Shown: positions 1-9,734, counted from the first letter of the stretch. The stretch: DNA of 44,254 nucleotides from Staphylococcus intermedius NCTC 11048 (GCF_002902385.1 NZ_PPQH01000050.1:1-44254); one strand, 5' to 3'. The notes: generated by a model from the letters alone, not told the origin. Program-made: numbers and translations.

Positions 1-265
1 AGCACTCCCCTAAGACGATTATGAAATTCTTCCCATGTTTCTTTGTATATCAACTCGCTGCTTTTATAATCACATCCATTTAGTAATTGTTATAACAGTA
101 CAAACTTTAATTATTTTTTCGGCTTACTATTTTTCTCTATATTTTAATAATTAGTAGATTCGAATGTAGCTATTTTACTAAAATTCCCCTACCTTACTTT
201 ACTTACTACAACACCCAATTTGACTGTATCAACCATTAGTTTTCACGTGAAACATCTGTATTGAT

Positions 266-1402
266 TTGAAGCTGCCACTCCTATTCACTCCCAATGAAGA
301 ATTTAAAGCTGTCAAACAAATCACCTCAATTCTTGATAAGTATGGGTTTGATATAGAACGACACGTCGCTGATTTACCAACTGCATTTATTGCAAAATTT
401 GATCATCATATGAATTTGTTAAAAGAACCTTATACTATCGGGTTAATTTGTGAATATGACGCCTTAGCTCAGTTAGGTCATGGTTGTGGACATCAACTTC
501 AAACGCCATCAATTATCGGTGCTGCGATTGCGACAATTAAGGCTTATTCCGACTTAAATTTCATTACCAAAGTCATTGGTACACCCGCTGAAGAAACGAC
601 AAGCGGTAAGTTGCCTATGCAAAAAGCAGGGGTATTCAAAGACTTAGATTTGGCCTTAATGATGCAAGGGAGTGACCGCACCACAGCAGATACAAAGTCT
701 TTAGCTATCAATAAAGTAGACTTCGAATTTACCGGCGCACCCTCTCACGCCGCTGTGTCACCCAAACTTGGTAGAAGTGCTTTAGACGGAGTCATGATGC
801 TATTTAACGGTATCGAGTACTTACGAAAACATGTCACAAGTGATGTACGTATGCATGGCATTATTACGAATGGCGGACAAGCTGTCAATATCGTGCTTGA
901 GTTCGCATCAGCACAGTTTTCTTTTAGAGCAGAAAAACGTTCGAATTTAAATCAACTTTTAAAACGAATGAAACGTGTTGCAGAAGGTGCCGCTCACGCT
1001 ACAGAAACCGAAGTAACGATTAAAACAGTTAAACAGTTAGAAAGTAAAGTCAACGTTCAAACATTAAATGATGTTTTGTTAAAAAACAATGAGGTTTTGT
1101 TAAAAAACGCTGAATTAGCAGGGGCCTCTCGAATCTCACCACCAAGAGAAAAGACTGGATCCACAGATTTCAATTTAGTTACGCATCATGTACCTGGAGC
1201 TTGTTTAAGGACTGCCTTTGTACCGCTTCACACACCTAATCATACAAAAGCATGGGTCGATTCAGGAAAATTAGCTGAAGCACATGCAGCAATTCAAGTA
1301 GCAAGTAAAGCTTTAAGTTATACCATAGCCGATTTTCTAACTCAACCTACTTTAAGACATCAAATTAATAGCGAATTTAAGCAAGCCTATCAAGAGTTGT
1401 AA
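266..1402 (+). CDS. M20-family amidohydrolase, N-terminus degraded
   Basis: This is an M20 zinc peptidase/amidohydrolase of the ACY1L2/AbgB-like group, which hydrolyses N-acyl or peptide-like amide bonds in the cytoplasm. Metal-site motifs visible are GHGCGHQ, the acidic AEETTSGK segment and LHTPNHT near the C-terminus. The reading frame opens at a TTG right after an in-frame TGA at 248, with no clear ribosome binding site, and lacks about 30 residues that precede NEEFKAVK in relatives. Another frame just upstream reads PIHS, resembling the usual IHxHPELG segment, so a small deletion plus frameshift is likely. A 21-bp tandem duplication (VLLKNNE/VLLKNAE, about 1073-1114) lies in the C-terminal half. 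The next two genes are also remnants, so I infer a decaying catabolic cluster; activity is doubtful. Confidence 0.75.
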   Translation: MKLPLLFTPNEEFKAVKQITSILDKYGFDIERHVADLPTAFIAKFDHHMNLLKEPYTIGLICEYDALAQLGHGCGHQLQTPSIIGAAIATIKAYSDLNFITKVIGTPAEETTSGKLPMQKAGVFKDLDLALMMQGSDRTTADTKSLAINKVDFEFTGAPSHAAVSPKLGRSALDGVMMLFNGIEYLRKHVTSDVRMHGIITNGGQAVNIVLEFASAQFSFRAEKRSNLNQLLKRMKRVAEGAAHATETEVTIKTVKQLESKVNVQTLNDVLLKNNEVLLKNAELAGASRISPPREKTGSTDFNLVTHHVPGACLRTAFVPLHTPNHTKAWVDSGKLAEAHAAIQVASKALSYTIADFLTQPTLRHQINSEFKQAYQEL

Positions 1403-1422
1403 CAAAAAATGAGATGTTTTAA

Positions 1423-1515
1423 ATGAAAGAAAAAAATGTTAAAAAGTTTCCTGATGCTATCGTCATTATTTTTACTATGTCCATTATCGCCGTGTTAATT
1501 AACTATGGTACTTAG
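1423..1515 (+). pseudogene. 5' stub of a YfcC-type transporter
   Basis: This 30-codon frame opens KEKNVKKFPDAIVIIFTM and then TAG. It matches the way YfcC/AbgT-like carriers begin, with a short basic leader followed by the first membrane helix, and then stops where about 440 further residues should follow. The ATG lies 20 bases after the amidohydrolase stop, as in an operon pairing an amidohydrolase with its substrate importer. I read it as a deletion remnant rather than a real small protein. The family call rests on a short segment and is an inference. Confidence 0.55.
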
Positions 1516-1537
1516 TCAAAGTAATTCTCACAAAATT

Positions 1538-1795
1538 TTATAAACTGATATATGTGACTATTTTTCTGAATCGAGGTTCTATAAAATAGCCATGTTTTTC
1601 TAAAAATATATTCGCCCTCTGTTGTAAACTCGATATTTTACCAAATTTATTCGTCAAATGAATTCCAAACTCTTCTTCAATTTTCTAAATGCGGTACGTC
1701 AATGCTGGTTGTGACATAAACAATTTTTCTGCTACTCTCATTAAATTTTTCTCCCGATAAAGTAAAGATAAAATTTTATAATCTTGCTCCCTCAT
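1538..1795 (-). pseudogene. LysR-family regulator remnant
   Basis: Read on the minus strand from ATG at 1795, the translation gives a recognisable LysR winged helix-turn-helix with LFMSQPALTYRI at the recognition helix. A TAG stop follows immediately. The expected KIEEEFGI continues after the stop in the same frame, and a little further on the frame must shift to read IEFTTEGEYIF. There is thus at least one nonsense mutation and one frameshift, and the effector-binding domain (about 200 residues) is missing. It lies tail-to-tail with the transporter stub and was probably the regulator of the amidohydrolase/transporter cluster. Confidence 0.75.
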
Positions 1796-1822
1796 ATGTA
1801 ACACCCCTTATCAACCAAAAAA

Positions 1823-1845
1823 CGACCTTGTTTCATACAAAGCCG
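1823..1845 (-). terminator. Rho-independent terminator of the small membrane protein gene
   Basis: On the minus strand a 9-bp stem (CGGCTTTGT pairing with ACAAGGTCG, two wobble pairs) with a 5-base loop is followed by six T residues. It begins 17 bases after the stop codon of the 96-residue gene. Confidence 0.7.
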
Positions 1846-1861
1846 CTTCTCGTATGGCTGA

Positions 1862-2152
1862 TTATTCAATCACTTCTAGTTTTAGTAATATGTACACTAC
1901 GACTAAATCCAACACTGACAAACCTATGCAAAGTAACAACATGGTCGAGATGCGTACGGGCAAAGCGATGACAATGATCAGGTAAATCAAACTCAAAACT
2001 AAAAAAGACCTGCCTGTTAATATATTGGTTCGCGTCTTTGCTGGAAAAAAGAAAATAATCGGTTGATGACGGTTAAAAATAATAAACCACAGACCTGTTA
2101 ATAAAATTAAAATGGTAAAACTAATTCCTACAGCATAACTCATTTCATACAC
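1862..2152 (-). CDS. Small membrane protein of unknown function
   Basis: The protein has 96 residues with three hydrophobic segments (about residues 8-28, 47-67 and 70-92) separated by a short basic loop containing FPAKTRTN. I do not recognise a family. It ends in front of its own terminator and starts with ATG preceded by an AGAGATTGGAGTG-like stretch, so it appears to be an independent monocistronic gene. Function is unknown; a small integral membrane protein is all the sequence supports. Confidence 0.6.
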   Translation of the reverse strand: MYEMSYAVGISFTILILLTGLWFIIFNRHQPIIFFFPAKTRTNILTGRSFLVLSLIYLIIVIALPVRISTMLLLCIGLSVLDLVVVYILLKLEVIE

Positions 2153-2311
2153 TCCAATCTCTCTTTTTCTCTATTTGGCTGAATGAAATATTCTCTATCA
2201 AAACTATTATAAATAAAATAAATGTAATACGTAAACTATATTTCATAAAACTACTAACTTATGCATATATTATCATTTAAAACATCCAGAATGATGACAC
2301 TTATTAAAAAA

Positions 2312-2341
2312 AGACCTGCCCTCATGAACGAGGACAAGCCT
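2312..2341 (-). terminator. Terminator of the giant LPXTG protein gene
   Basis: Arms AGGCTTGTCCTC and GAGGGCAGGTCT (wobble pairs included) with a 6-base loop are followed by a run of seven T on the minus strand. The hairpin begins 11 bases downstream of the stop codon. Confidence 0.85.
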
Positions 2342-2352
2342 TTATCAAAAGA

Positions 2353-5300
2353 TTAGTCTTTCTTTTCTTTACGGCGTCTACCGAATAATAGTAAGCTACC
2401 CATTACTGCAATGAATCCGCCTAATAATGCACCTGCTTGTTTCGAATTTCCACCTGTTTCTGGTAATTGTTGAATCTCGACTTGAGTTGTTGTTTCAGCT
2501 GTAGTCATTTCAGTTTGCGTTACTTGCATATGAGAGACAGTAGCGAGATTTGTTAGTGCAACATCGCCATTTGTCTTATTTATAGGCATATGCACAACAT
2601 TTTCAGTCGTATCTTTAGCTTGTTTTGATACATTTGCACCACTTTCATCATCATTTGCTAATTTTGAGCCATGAGCAACGGTTGGAATTGTGACTACTTC
2701 ATCATTCGCTGGTTGTTGATCTTTTGCTTTTGATGCTACTTTTTCATGACCTTTCACAACAGGCGTAACATCGCCAACTGTTGGTACGTCATCCGTCGTT
2801 GATGCATCTTCTTCTGCTTGTGTCTCTACTGAGTCCACAGTTGTTTGCGTTGATTTGACACCACTAGGATCCATTGCTTCTACTTGCACTTTCGATGTAC
2901 TTTCAATCGTCACGGGTACTGTGAGCTGGGTTGTTGAACCATCAGGATAGCGCACTTCAACATCGACATCTACTGTACCATCTGTTGTGCCATCTGGTAA
3001 TTGCGTTTCATCGTGCACTGTCACAGTAGGCTGACCACCCCCTGTTGGATAGTTCGGAATGTACACTGAATCTGTGACATCATTCTTCTTCACGGGTATG
3101 CCATGCGCTTTCGTTATCCCTTCACTTGTTGGACTGTACTTGTCACTATCTGCTTCTTGATGAGGGGTTGTTGGTGCTGCCAAATGCGGTACAGAGCCTT
3201 TCAAACGCGGTAATTGAATAGCTGGTCTCACTGTTGGACTATTAGCGTTTGGCGTTGAACCACTTCCTGATGAGCCACTTGAACCATGTCCTCCCTCATC
3301 TGAACTGACTGTTGTGACTGGAACAGTGATTTCATCTGTTGTGCCATCTGGGTATGTCACCGTCACATCAACATCTACTGTCGTAGCCACACTGCCGTCT
3401 GGTAATTGTGTTGGGTCTTTCACTTTGACGACGGGTGGTTGCGCATCTACTGGGTAATTCGGAATCTTTACAGCATCTTCCACTTCATCAGAACTTGTCG
3501 GAATGCCGAATGGTTTTGTAATACCATTTGTTTTTGGCGTGTATTGATCGCTATCTGCCTGCTTACTTGTCACAACCGGCACTGTGAAGTAATCCGTTGT
3601 GCCATCTGGATATGTCACTATCACACCCACATTTACCAGCCCTTCTTTTTGACCGTCCGGCAATTGTTTTGGATCAATGACTGTAATCGTAGGTTGTTCG
3701 CCTTCTGTTGGGAAGTGGGGTATTTTAACCGCATTCGTCACATCATCTGCTGTCGTAGGTTCACCAAATGGCTTCGTAATACCGTCCGTTGTAGGTTCAT
3801 ATCTGACATTATCCGTTGGTGGATTTGTTACGACTGGCACTTTAATATAATCTTTTGAACCATCTGGATATGTTACTGTAACACCGACAAGGACTTGGCC
3901 TTCTGTCGTACCATCTGGTAATTGATCTGGCGCATCGACTGTTTTTACAGGTTGTTCCTCTCGATCAGCTGGGTAGTCCGGTACTGTGACTGCATTCAAC
4001 ACATCTTCAACAGTTGTTGGTGTGTCATATTCTTTTGTTACGCCCGTGCTTGTCGGTTCGTATTTTTGATTATCCTTTTGTGGGTTTGTAACCACTGAAA
4101 CAGTAATGTGATCTTTTGTGCCATCTGGGTACGTCACTGTTACTTTGACATCCACTTGACCTTCTGTCGTACCATCTGGCAATTGTGTTTCGTCATCTAC
4201 TGTCACTTTTGGTTGTTGACCCCCTACTGGATATGTTGGGATTTGAATGGAATCCGTTACATCTTTAGCAGTTGTAGGATTACCATAATCTTTGACTACT
4301 CCCAAAGTGATTGGCTCGTATTTTTCATTTTCTGCCTGTTTACCTGTGATTACGGGTACTGTCATGTAATCTTTTGTGCCGTCTGGATATGTCACTGTCA
4401 CGGGAACATTGATTTGACCTTCCTTTTTACCATTTGGCAATCGTTTAGGGTCATTCACTGTCACAACAGGTTGCTTGCCATCGACTGGGAAATTCGGGAT
4501 ATGAACTGAACCTGTCACTTCATCTGCTGTCGTAGGAATACCATAAGCTTTTGTAACTCCCGTTGATGTAGGTTCATATTTTTCATTATCCGGTTGCTTC
4601 TCTGTCACAACTGGAACTTTGATGTGATCCCTCGTTCCGTCTGGATACGTCACTGTTACATCTACTTCCACTTTTCCTTCTGTTGTGCCGTCTGGCAATT
4701 GTGTTTCATCATCTACCGTGACTTTCGGTTGCTGGCCATCAACTGGAAAATCTGGAATCTTCACTGTGCCAGTCACATCATCTGTCGTTACTGATGTGCC
4801 ATACTTTTTCGTTACACCCTCGGTTGTTGGTTCGTACTTATCTCCGTCTAGTTGCTTCTCTGTCACGACAGGCACTTTGATATGATCCTTCGTTCCATCT
4901 GGATACGTCACTGTTACGTCTACATCCACTCGGCCTTCTGTTGTACCGTCTGGTAATTGTGTTTCATCATCTACCGTGACTTTTGGTTGCTCTCCATCAA
5001 CTGGGAAATTCGGAATCTTCACTGTGCCAGTCACATCACCTGTCGTTACTGGCGTGCCATATTTTTTCGTCACGCCAGTACTTGTTGGTTCATACTTGTC
5101 TCCGTCCGGTTGTTTCTCTGACACAACTGGAACTTTGATGTGATCCTTCGTGCCATCTGGATACGTCACTGTTACGTCTACATCCACTCGGCCTTCTGTT
5201 GTGCCGTCCGGTAATTGTGTTTCATCATCTACCGTGACTTTTGGTTGCTGGCCCTCAACTGGAAAATCTGGAATCTTCACTGTGCCAGTCACATCATCAC

Positions 5301-8300
5301 TCGTTACTGGTGTGCCGTATTTTTTCGTTACACCCTCGGTTGTTGGCTCATACTTGTCTCCATCCGGTTGTTTCTCTGTCACGACAGGCACTTTGATGTG
5401 ATCCTTCGTGCCATCCGGATACGTCACTGTTACGTCTACTTCCACTTTTCCTTCTGTTGTACCGTCTGGTAATTGTGTTTCATCATCTACCGTGACTTTC
5501 GGTTGCTCTCCATCAACTGGAAAATCTGGAATCTTCACTGTGCCAGTCACATCATCTGTCGTTACTGGTGTGCCATACTTTTTCGTTACGCCTTCCGTTG
5601 TAGGTTCGTACTTATCTCCGTCCGGTTGTTTCTCTGTCACGACAGGCACTTTGATGTGATCCTTCGTGCCATCCGGATATGTCACTGTTACATCTACTTC
5701 CACTCGGCCTTCCGTTGTGCCGCCTGGTAATTGTGTTTCATCATCTACCGTGACTTTTGGTTGCTCTCCATCAACTGGAAAATCTGGAATTTTCACTGTG
5801 CCAGTCACATCATCACTCGTTACTGGTGTGCCGTATTTTTTCGTTACACCCTCGGTTGTTGGCTCATATTCCGATGCCATTGGTTCTTTTTGTTGAACAG
5901 TAACAGGGGCAAAAATTGTGTTTTTAGACCCGTCTGGATACGTCACAATGACAGGTATCGCATATTCATCTTCTGTGACTTTTTCTCCAGGTTTAACTGT
6001 GATCGACCCATCCTTATTCACAGTCACCCAAGTTGGCACGTGATAACCTTTTTCAAAAGTTGTACCATTCGGTAAAGGCTGACCATCTGTATTTTGCGGT
6101 GCTGGAATCGTTGCTGATTGTCCTGGTTCTACTGTGACTGGCGGATACACTGGTTGATATTTCGCTGCATCTTCATTGACATGTACAATGAATGAGTCAG
6201 AAGCTGCGACATGTCCATCCACGACAAGCTCTACAGTATAGACTTCACCTGATTTGGCATGCGTTGGGATTGTAAATTTACCTTTGTTTTCCGCTTCTGC
6301 TTTCGAAGTGACCGGACCACTATCTTGAACAACTTTGCCTGTTGAATCTTTCCATTGTACACGTGTAGGCAATGATGTACGCGGTATGCCTGAAACATCG
6401 ACATATGCGACTTGACCACGATGACCAGGGTTTGAAGTGACATCGAAGTTTTTAATATTGATTTGTGCGCGTGTCGATTCAACTACTGCAAAATTAACAT
6501 TGACCCAAGCATTTCGAATCGGTCTGTAATAAGCTGCTGTTTGTGGTGCGGTTGCGACATCATAATTAGGTTTACGAAACTCTGTTGAAGTAAACCCTGA
6601 ATAACTTGCTAGAACCTCACCGTTTGGACTTAATACGTAACCGTAAAGAAAATCTTTATTCAGTGTACCTTTAGGGAAACGTAATGTGTATTCACCCCGT
6701 GCATTTGTTGTCCCTTCTACAGTTACCGACATATATTCCGGATGCGCTTTTAACAATTTGCGTGCTGCTGCCGCTCTGTCTTTTTCTGGTAAACGGTTCA
6801 CCTGGGTTTGATATGCTTGAGCACCCGCCTTTGTTAATGATGTCATCACTACTTTGTATCCAGAGGCAGGGATATCTTTCTTATTAAAATTCGGGCCCGA
6901 CGCTGAATTCGCATAGTCGCCATCACCTGTTTCAAGCCAAACTTTACCACTCACAAAATTGTTTTCAATCATTGTCACCGCGGGATTGGCAGTCGCACCT
7001 TTTTTATCTTGAACTTTATTTTTTGCAGATAAATGTTTTTCTGAAGGCAATGTGGTCATAAAGATACCTGTACGTTGCATATTTGTGCCCACTAGTGGAA
7101 ATTGACCCATATTGTTTTTCGTCACTGAATCAACAAATGTTCCTGGAAGAAAGCCTCCTGATACACGTAACATTGTGTAGATATCGCCCTCTTTAGTTCT
7201 GAAGTCGTCAATCCATATTTTATAACGTTGACCTTTTTCCGCACTGTATACATGGTGTTTACCGTTCGCATCCGTCCAGCCTTTACGTAAATCAAATGCA
7301 TAGGCACCTGGCCCCACTTGACTACCGTCTACAGCACTTAACTTATTCGTTGTTTTTGCAGTATAAATCGGTGAAGTTGCACCATCTTTATCTATCCATT
7401 GTAAATGAACTTTAGTACCTTCTGGAACAGGTGTTAAGCCATTAGCCATCGTTGCCAGTGTGCCGCGACCTAATACCCAAGCGCGACCTGATAACGTATG
7501 TGCCGCATTTGTCGCATCTGTACCCGTACGGATATAACCGTTTGCGATTGCATCTGCAGTCACTTCACGCTTGTTTTCTGCAACGACATCACTTGGTCGT
7601 GTGTTCGTTTTAGGCGCAGTCACTTTCTTAGCTTGAGTTCTCGTTTTCGCTGTGGCTATAGGTTTTGCTGCATCTTGTTTATTCGTATAGTCTTTAAGCA
7701 AGTCTAAATAGAGTGCTTTTGTAGTTGCATCCATATCCTCGAAAGATGTTTCTTTTAATAATTTTTCAAGGTCTGCTTTTGTTATTTTTGATGCTTCCGT
7801 TGTTTGTGATTGATTTGTTGGGTTTTCTTGAGCTGAAGATTCTGGTTGGTTTGTAGATTTTTTTGTTGTAGTCGTTTCTGTTGTGGGGGTTTCACTTGTT
7901 GAAGATTCTGTTGTTTGCTTTTCTGTTGTGTCCTTGTCATTTTTAGACAATTCTTCCCTATGAGATATTTCTTCTTGAGGTGTTTTTTCTGTTACTGCTT
8001 CTTTTGTAGATGCTTCGACTGTTGTTTCTTCTGTTGTTTTGGGTTCTTGAGTGGAAGTCCCATCATTCGATTGGAGTTCAGTATCATTTTTCGGAGTGCC
8101 GTCGTGATTTTCGTCAGTGGCTTGTACATCTTGCGTTTGTTCTTGCGTAACGGCTTCGGATGTATTTTCTGAGTCATTGATTGCTGTTGCATCTTCCTGT
8201 TGTTCTGAAGTTTGTGGTGCTATTGACTGATCAATACCTGCTTCTTCTTGTTGATTGACTTCTTCAACTGATGGATTTGTTGCTGTTGTCGGTACTTGTG

Positions 8301-8526
8301 CTGTTTCTTCATTGATTTCTGTGAGCGTGTCCGAAGTCCCAGAATCATCATGAGCGGTTTGCGCTGTTTGATCTTGTTCCGAGGCAGATGCTTCACTCGT
8401 ATGGGCACCGAAAAAGAAAGCTGTACCGACGAGCACTGAAGCGATACCAGCTGAAAAGCGACGAATGGCATACCTATTTTGACGTTTTGACAAAAATCCT
8501 AACTGTTTCTCTTTTGATTTGTTCAT
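2353..8526 (-). CDS. Giant YSIRK/LPXTG cell-wall-anchored protein with Rib/YPDG repeats
   Basis: This is a 2057-residue surface protein attached to peptidoglycan by sortase A. I place the start at ATG 8526, preceded by CAGGAGTTGATAATTTA; an upstream in-frame extension of 37 codons lacks a signal-like sequence. In order it has a YSIRK-type signal peptide (YAIRRFSAGIASVLVG, about residues 16-45) and a Thr/Glu/Ser-rich stretch to about 310. A folded non-repetitive adhesin-like region runs from about 310 to 885, followed by eleven Rib/YPDG repeats (about 886-1876). A Thr-rich wall-spanning stretch leads to LPETG (2021-2025), a hydrophobic helix and the RRRKEKKD tail. Rib-type repeats are known as stiff stalks in Gram-positive adhesins, so the N-terminal region probably carries the binding activity. 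The ligand cannot be told from the sequence. Confidence 0.93.
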   Translation of the reverse strand: MNKSKEKQLGFLSKRQNRYAIRRFSAGIASVLVGTAFFFGAHTSEASASEQDQTAQTAHDDSGTSDTLTEINEETAQVPTTATNPSVEEVNQQEEAGIDQSIAPQTSEQQEDATAINDSENTSEAVTQEQTQDVQATDENHDGTPKNDTELQSNDGTSTQEPKTTEETTVEASTKEAVTEKTPQEEISHREELSKNDKDTTEKQTTESSTSETPTTETTTTKKSTNQPESSAQENPTNQSQTTEASKITKADLEKLLKETSFEDMDATTKALYLDLLKDYTNKQDAAKPIATAKTRTQAKKVTAPKTNTRPSDVVAENKREVTADAIANGYIRTGTDATNAAHTLSGRAWVLGRGTLATMANGLTPVPEGTKVHLQWIDKDGATSPIYTAKTTNKLSAVDGSQVGPGAYAFDLRKGWTDANGKHHVYSAEKGQRYKIWIDDFRTKEGDIYTMLRVSGGFLPGTFVDSVTKNNMGQFPLVGTNMQRTGIFMTTLPSEKHLSAKNKVQDKKGATANPAVTMIENNFVSGKVWLETGDGDYANSASGPNFNKKDIPASGYKVVMTSLTKAGAQAYQTQVNRLPEKDRAAAARKLLKAHPEYMSVTVEGTTNARGEYTLRFPKGTLNKDFLYGYVLSPNGEVLASYSGFTSTEFRKPNYDVATAPQTAAYYRPIRNAWVNVNFAVVESTRAQINIKNFDVTSNPGHRGQVAYVDVSGIPRTSLPTRVQWKDSTGKVVQDSGPVTSKAEAENKGKFTIPTHAKSGEVYTVELVVDGHVAASDSFIVHVNEDAAKYQPVYPPVTVEPGQSATIPAPQNTDGQPLPNGTTFEKGYHVPTWVTVNKDGSITVKPGEKVTEDEYAIPVIVTYPDGSKNTIFAPVTVQQKEPMASEYEPTTEGVTKKYGTPVTSDDVTGTVKIPDFPVDGEQPKVTVDDETQLPGGTTEGRVEVDVTVTYPDGTKDHIKVPVVTEKQPDGDKYEPTTEGVTKKYGTPVTTDDVTGTVKIPDFPVDGEQPKVTVDDETQLPDGTTEGKVEVDVTVTYPDGTKDHIKVPVVTEKQPDGDKYEPTTEGVTKKYGTPVTSDDVTGTVKIPDFPVEGQQPKVTVDDETQLPDGTTEGRVDVDVTVTYPDGTKDHIKVPVVSEKQPDGDKYEPTSTGVTKKYGTPVTTGDVTGTVKIPNFPVDGEQPKVTVDDETQLPDGTTEGRVDVDVTVTYPDGTKDHIKVPVVTEKQLDGDKYEPTTEGVTKKYGTSVTTDDVTGTVKIPDFPVDGQQPKVTVDDETQLPDGTTEGKVEVDVTVTYPDGTRDHIKVPVVTEKQPDNEKYEPTSTGVTKAYGIPTTADEVTGSVHIPNFPVDGKQPVVTVNDPKRLPNGKKEGQINVPVTVTYPDGTKDYMTVPVITGKQAENEKYEPITLGVVKDYGNPTTAKDVTDSIQIPTYPVGGQQPKVTVDDETQLPDGTTEGQVDVKVTVTYPDGTKDHITVSVVTNPQKDNQKYEPTSTGVTKEYDTPTTVEDVLNAVTVPDYPADREEQPVKTVDAPDQLPDGTTEGQVLVGVTVTYPDGSKDYIKVPVVTNPPTDNVRYEPTTDGITKPFGEPTTADDVTNAVKIPHFPTEGEQPTITVIDPKQLPDGQKEGLVNVGVIVTYPDGTTDYFTVPVVTSKQADSDQYTPKTNGITKPFGIPTSSDEVEDAVKIPNYPVDAQPPVVKVKDPTQLPDGSVATTVDVDVTVTYPDGTTDEITVPVTTVSSDEGGHGSSGSSGSGSTPNANSPTVRPAIQLPRLKGSVPHLAAPTTPHQEADSDKYSPTSEGITKAHGIPVKKNDVTDSVYIPNYPTGGGQPTVTVHDETQLPDGTTDGTVDVDVEVRYPDGSTTQLTVPVTIESTSKVQVEAMDPSGVKSTQTTVDSVETQAEEDASTTDDVPTVGDVTPVVKGHEKVASKAKDQQPANDEVVTIPTVAHGSKLANDDESGANVSKQAKDTTENVVHMPINKTNGDVALTNLATVSHMQVTQTEMTTAETTTQVEIQQLPETGGNSKQAGALLGGFIAVMGSLLLFGRRRKEKKD
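2895..5870 (-). repeat. Array of eleven 258-bp Rib/YPDG repeats
   Basis: Eleven in-frame units of about 86 codons each begin with YEPT or a variant and contain QLPDGTTEG and VTVTYPDGT. The five units nearest the N-terminus (about 4580-5870) are almost identical at DNA level, with matching bases recurring every 258 bp. Units 6-11 towards the C-terminus are progressively diverged. A Gly/Ser-rich then Pro-rich insert of about 50 residues separates units 10 and 11. Near-identity of the first five suggests recent expansion by recombination, so copy number may vary between strains and the assembly may be wrong here. Confidence 0.9.
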
Positions 8527-9186
8527 TAAATTATCAACTCCTGATTTTTTTAAACACATTTGCAACTTAACGATATGACTGACAATGACGTTGTGATTTT
8601 TAAAATTTCCACCAAAATATGACGATATTTTAAGCATAGTTTTTTGGTTTTAACTTTAAAAAGGTATGACTTTCAAAATATTAATATAGAACTTTAAGCA
8701 TCATTAGACTTTTGTCACTTTATCCTTCTCAAACTCTATAAATAAACAATATAAATATTTTTTTAGGGTGAATTGATTACAAAAAATAATTTATATGTGA
8801 AATCCAAAAAGCGATCAATATCAATAGTCATTATGATGCTTAACTTTCATAAACAGGAGAATATATGTGCGCGCAGTATATCGCGGTAGGTTAAACCCTT
8901 TTTGATACGAATGTAATAGACAAAGTATAGAACAGACCACTTATATATGATCGTATGTCCTCACTAACCAATTGCAACTAGCAGCAGAAGCAATGATGAA
9001 ATGAAGTCTGATACTTTTCATATACTTATGGAAAAAGTGAGCATTTTGTTAATTTGCTTAATCACAAATCATCAAATTTACTATTCTATAAATTACAAAA
9101 TGGATTTATTTACAATATAATCTTCTGTAAATATTTAAAAGTTTTCATACAACTTTCGCCATTCTATCACCGAAATCCTAAATGTC

Positions 9187-9536
9187 ATAAGTGTTTGAAA
9201 AACGTTTTCATTTGTTTACAATGAAAAACGCTTATCCTATTCAGTGATTAAAGCTAACCAACTCAATCAGGACAAGCGTTGCGCAAAATGGCTCTGAAAA
9301 ATCAAGAAAGCCTATAGATTGTACTGTTGAACAAAGAAACGTTGCCGTTATCCTACACATTTGAACATCAAAAATCATTACAAACATTGATACGACGCCA
9401 TTTTTCATATCAATGTTACATATAATTAAAAATATTTCTTTGTTCTTTAAAAATTTAATTATAAAAAGAGTTAGCTATGCTCATTTTAACTAGACGTAGC
9501 ACGCATTTGCCGTCCATTTTAATGAGTTTTGCTAAC
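9187..9536. repeat. Cluster of inverted repeats
   Basis: Four inverted repeats follow each other. They are ATAAGTGTTT / AAACGCTTAT (9187-9235, one mismatch), GAACAAAGAAA / TTTCTTTGTTC (9329-9339 with 9435-9445, perfect 11 bp), AACATTGATA / TATCAATGTT nested inside that pair (9383-9417, perfect 10 bp), and GTTAGC-CTCATT / AATGAG-GCTAAC (9470-9536). The second and third together could fold into one long branched stem. They could be ends of a decayed insertion element or a structured RNA; I cannot assign either. Confidence 0.5.
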
Positions 9537-9734
9537 TAACTTATTGTGCATTTATTGATTCTATACAGAAAATCAATGATTCTGTAATGAAACTGTAAAT
9601 ATTGGATTAAGTTAATTTACTCTTTTTATTGCATATGTATATGTAATTTGCGATAAAAATCATTCTGTACACGTTGATCGTATGTATCCGCTGTTCAATT
9701 TGATTTCCTTTTAATTACGAAAAATCACGAAAAA

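Noticed and set aside
1..86. A short minus-strand frame at the left edge containing ELIYKETWEEFHNRLRG
   Set aside because: It looks coding-like, but the fragment is too short and has no start codon, so I cannot tell a gene end or transposase remnant from chance.
2895..5870. The regularly spaced 258-bp repeats considered as a CRISPR-like array
   Set aside because: The units are in-frame protein repeats without unique spacers, and no cas genes are present.
4594..5896. A ladder of plus-strand open frames spaced 258 bp apart opposite the Rib repeats
   Set aside because: They are antisense shadows created by the repeated, biased codons of the surface protein; none has a ribosome binding site or independent family resemblance.
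8863..8896. A 9-codon frame with an AGGAG box (MCAQYIAVG)
   Set aside because: It could be a leader peptide, but no regulated gene follows on the same strand.
9190..9215. A possible CcpA binding site in TGAAAAACGTTTTCA
   Set aside because: The spacing is one base too long for a standard cre box and no gene lies close downstream.
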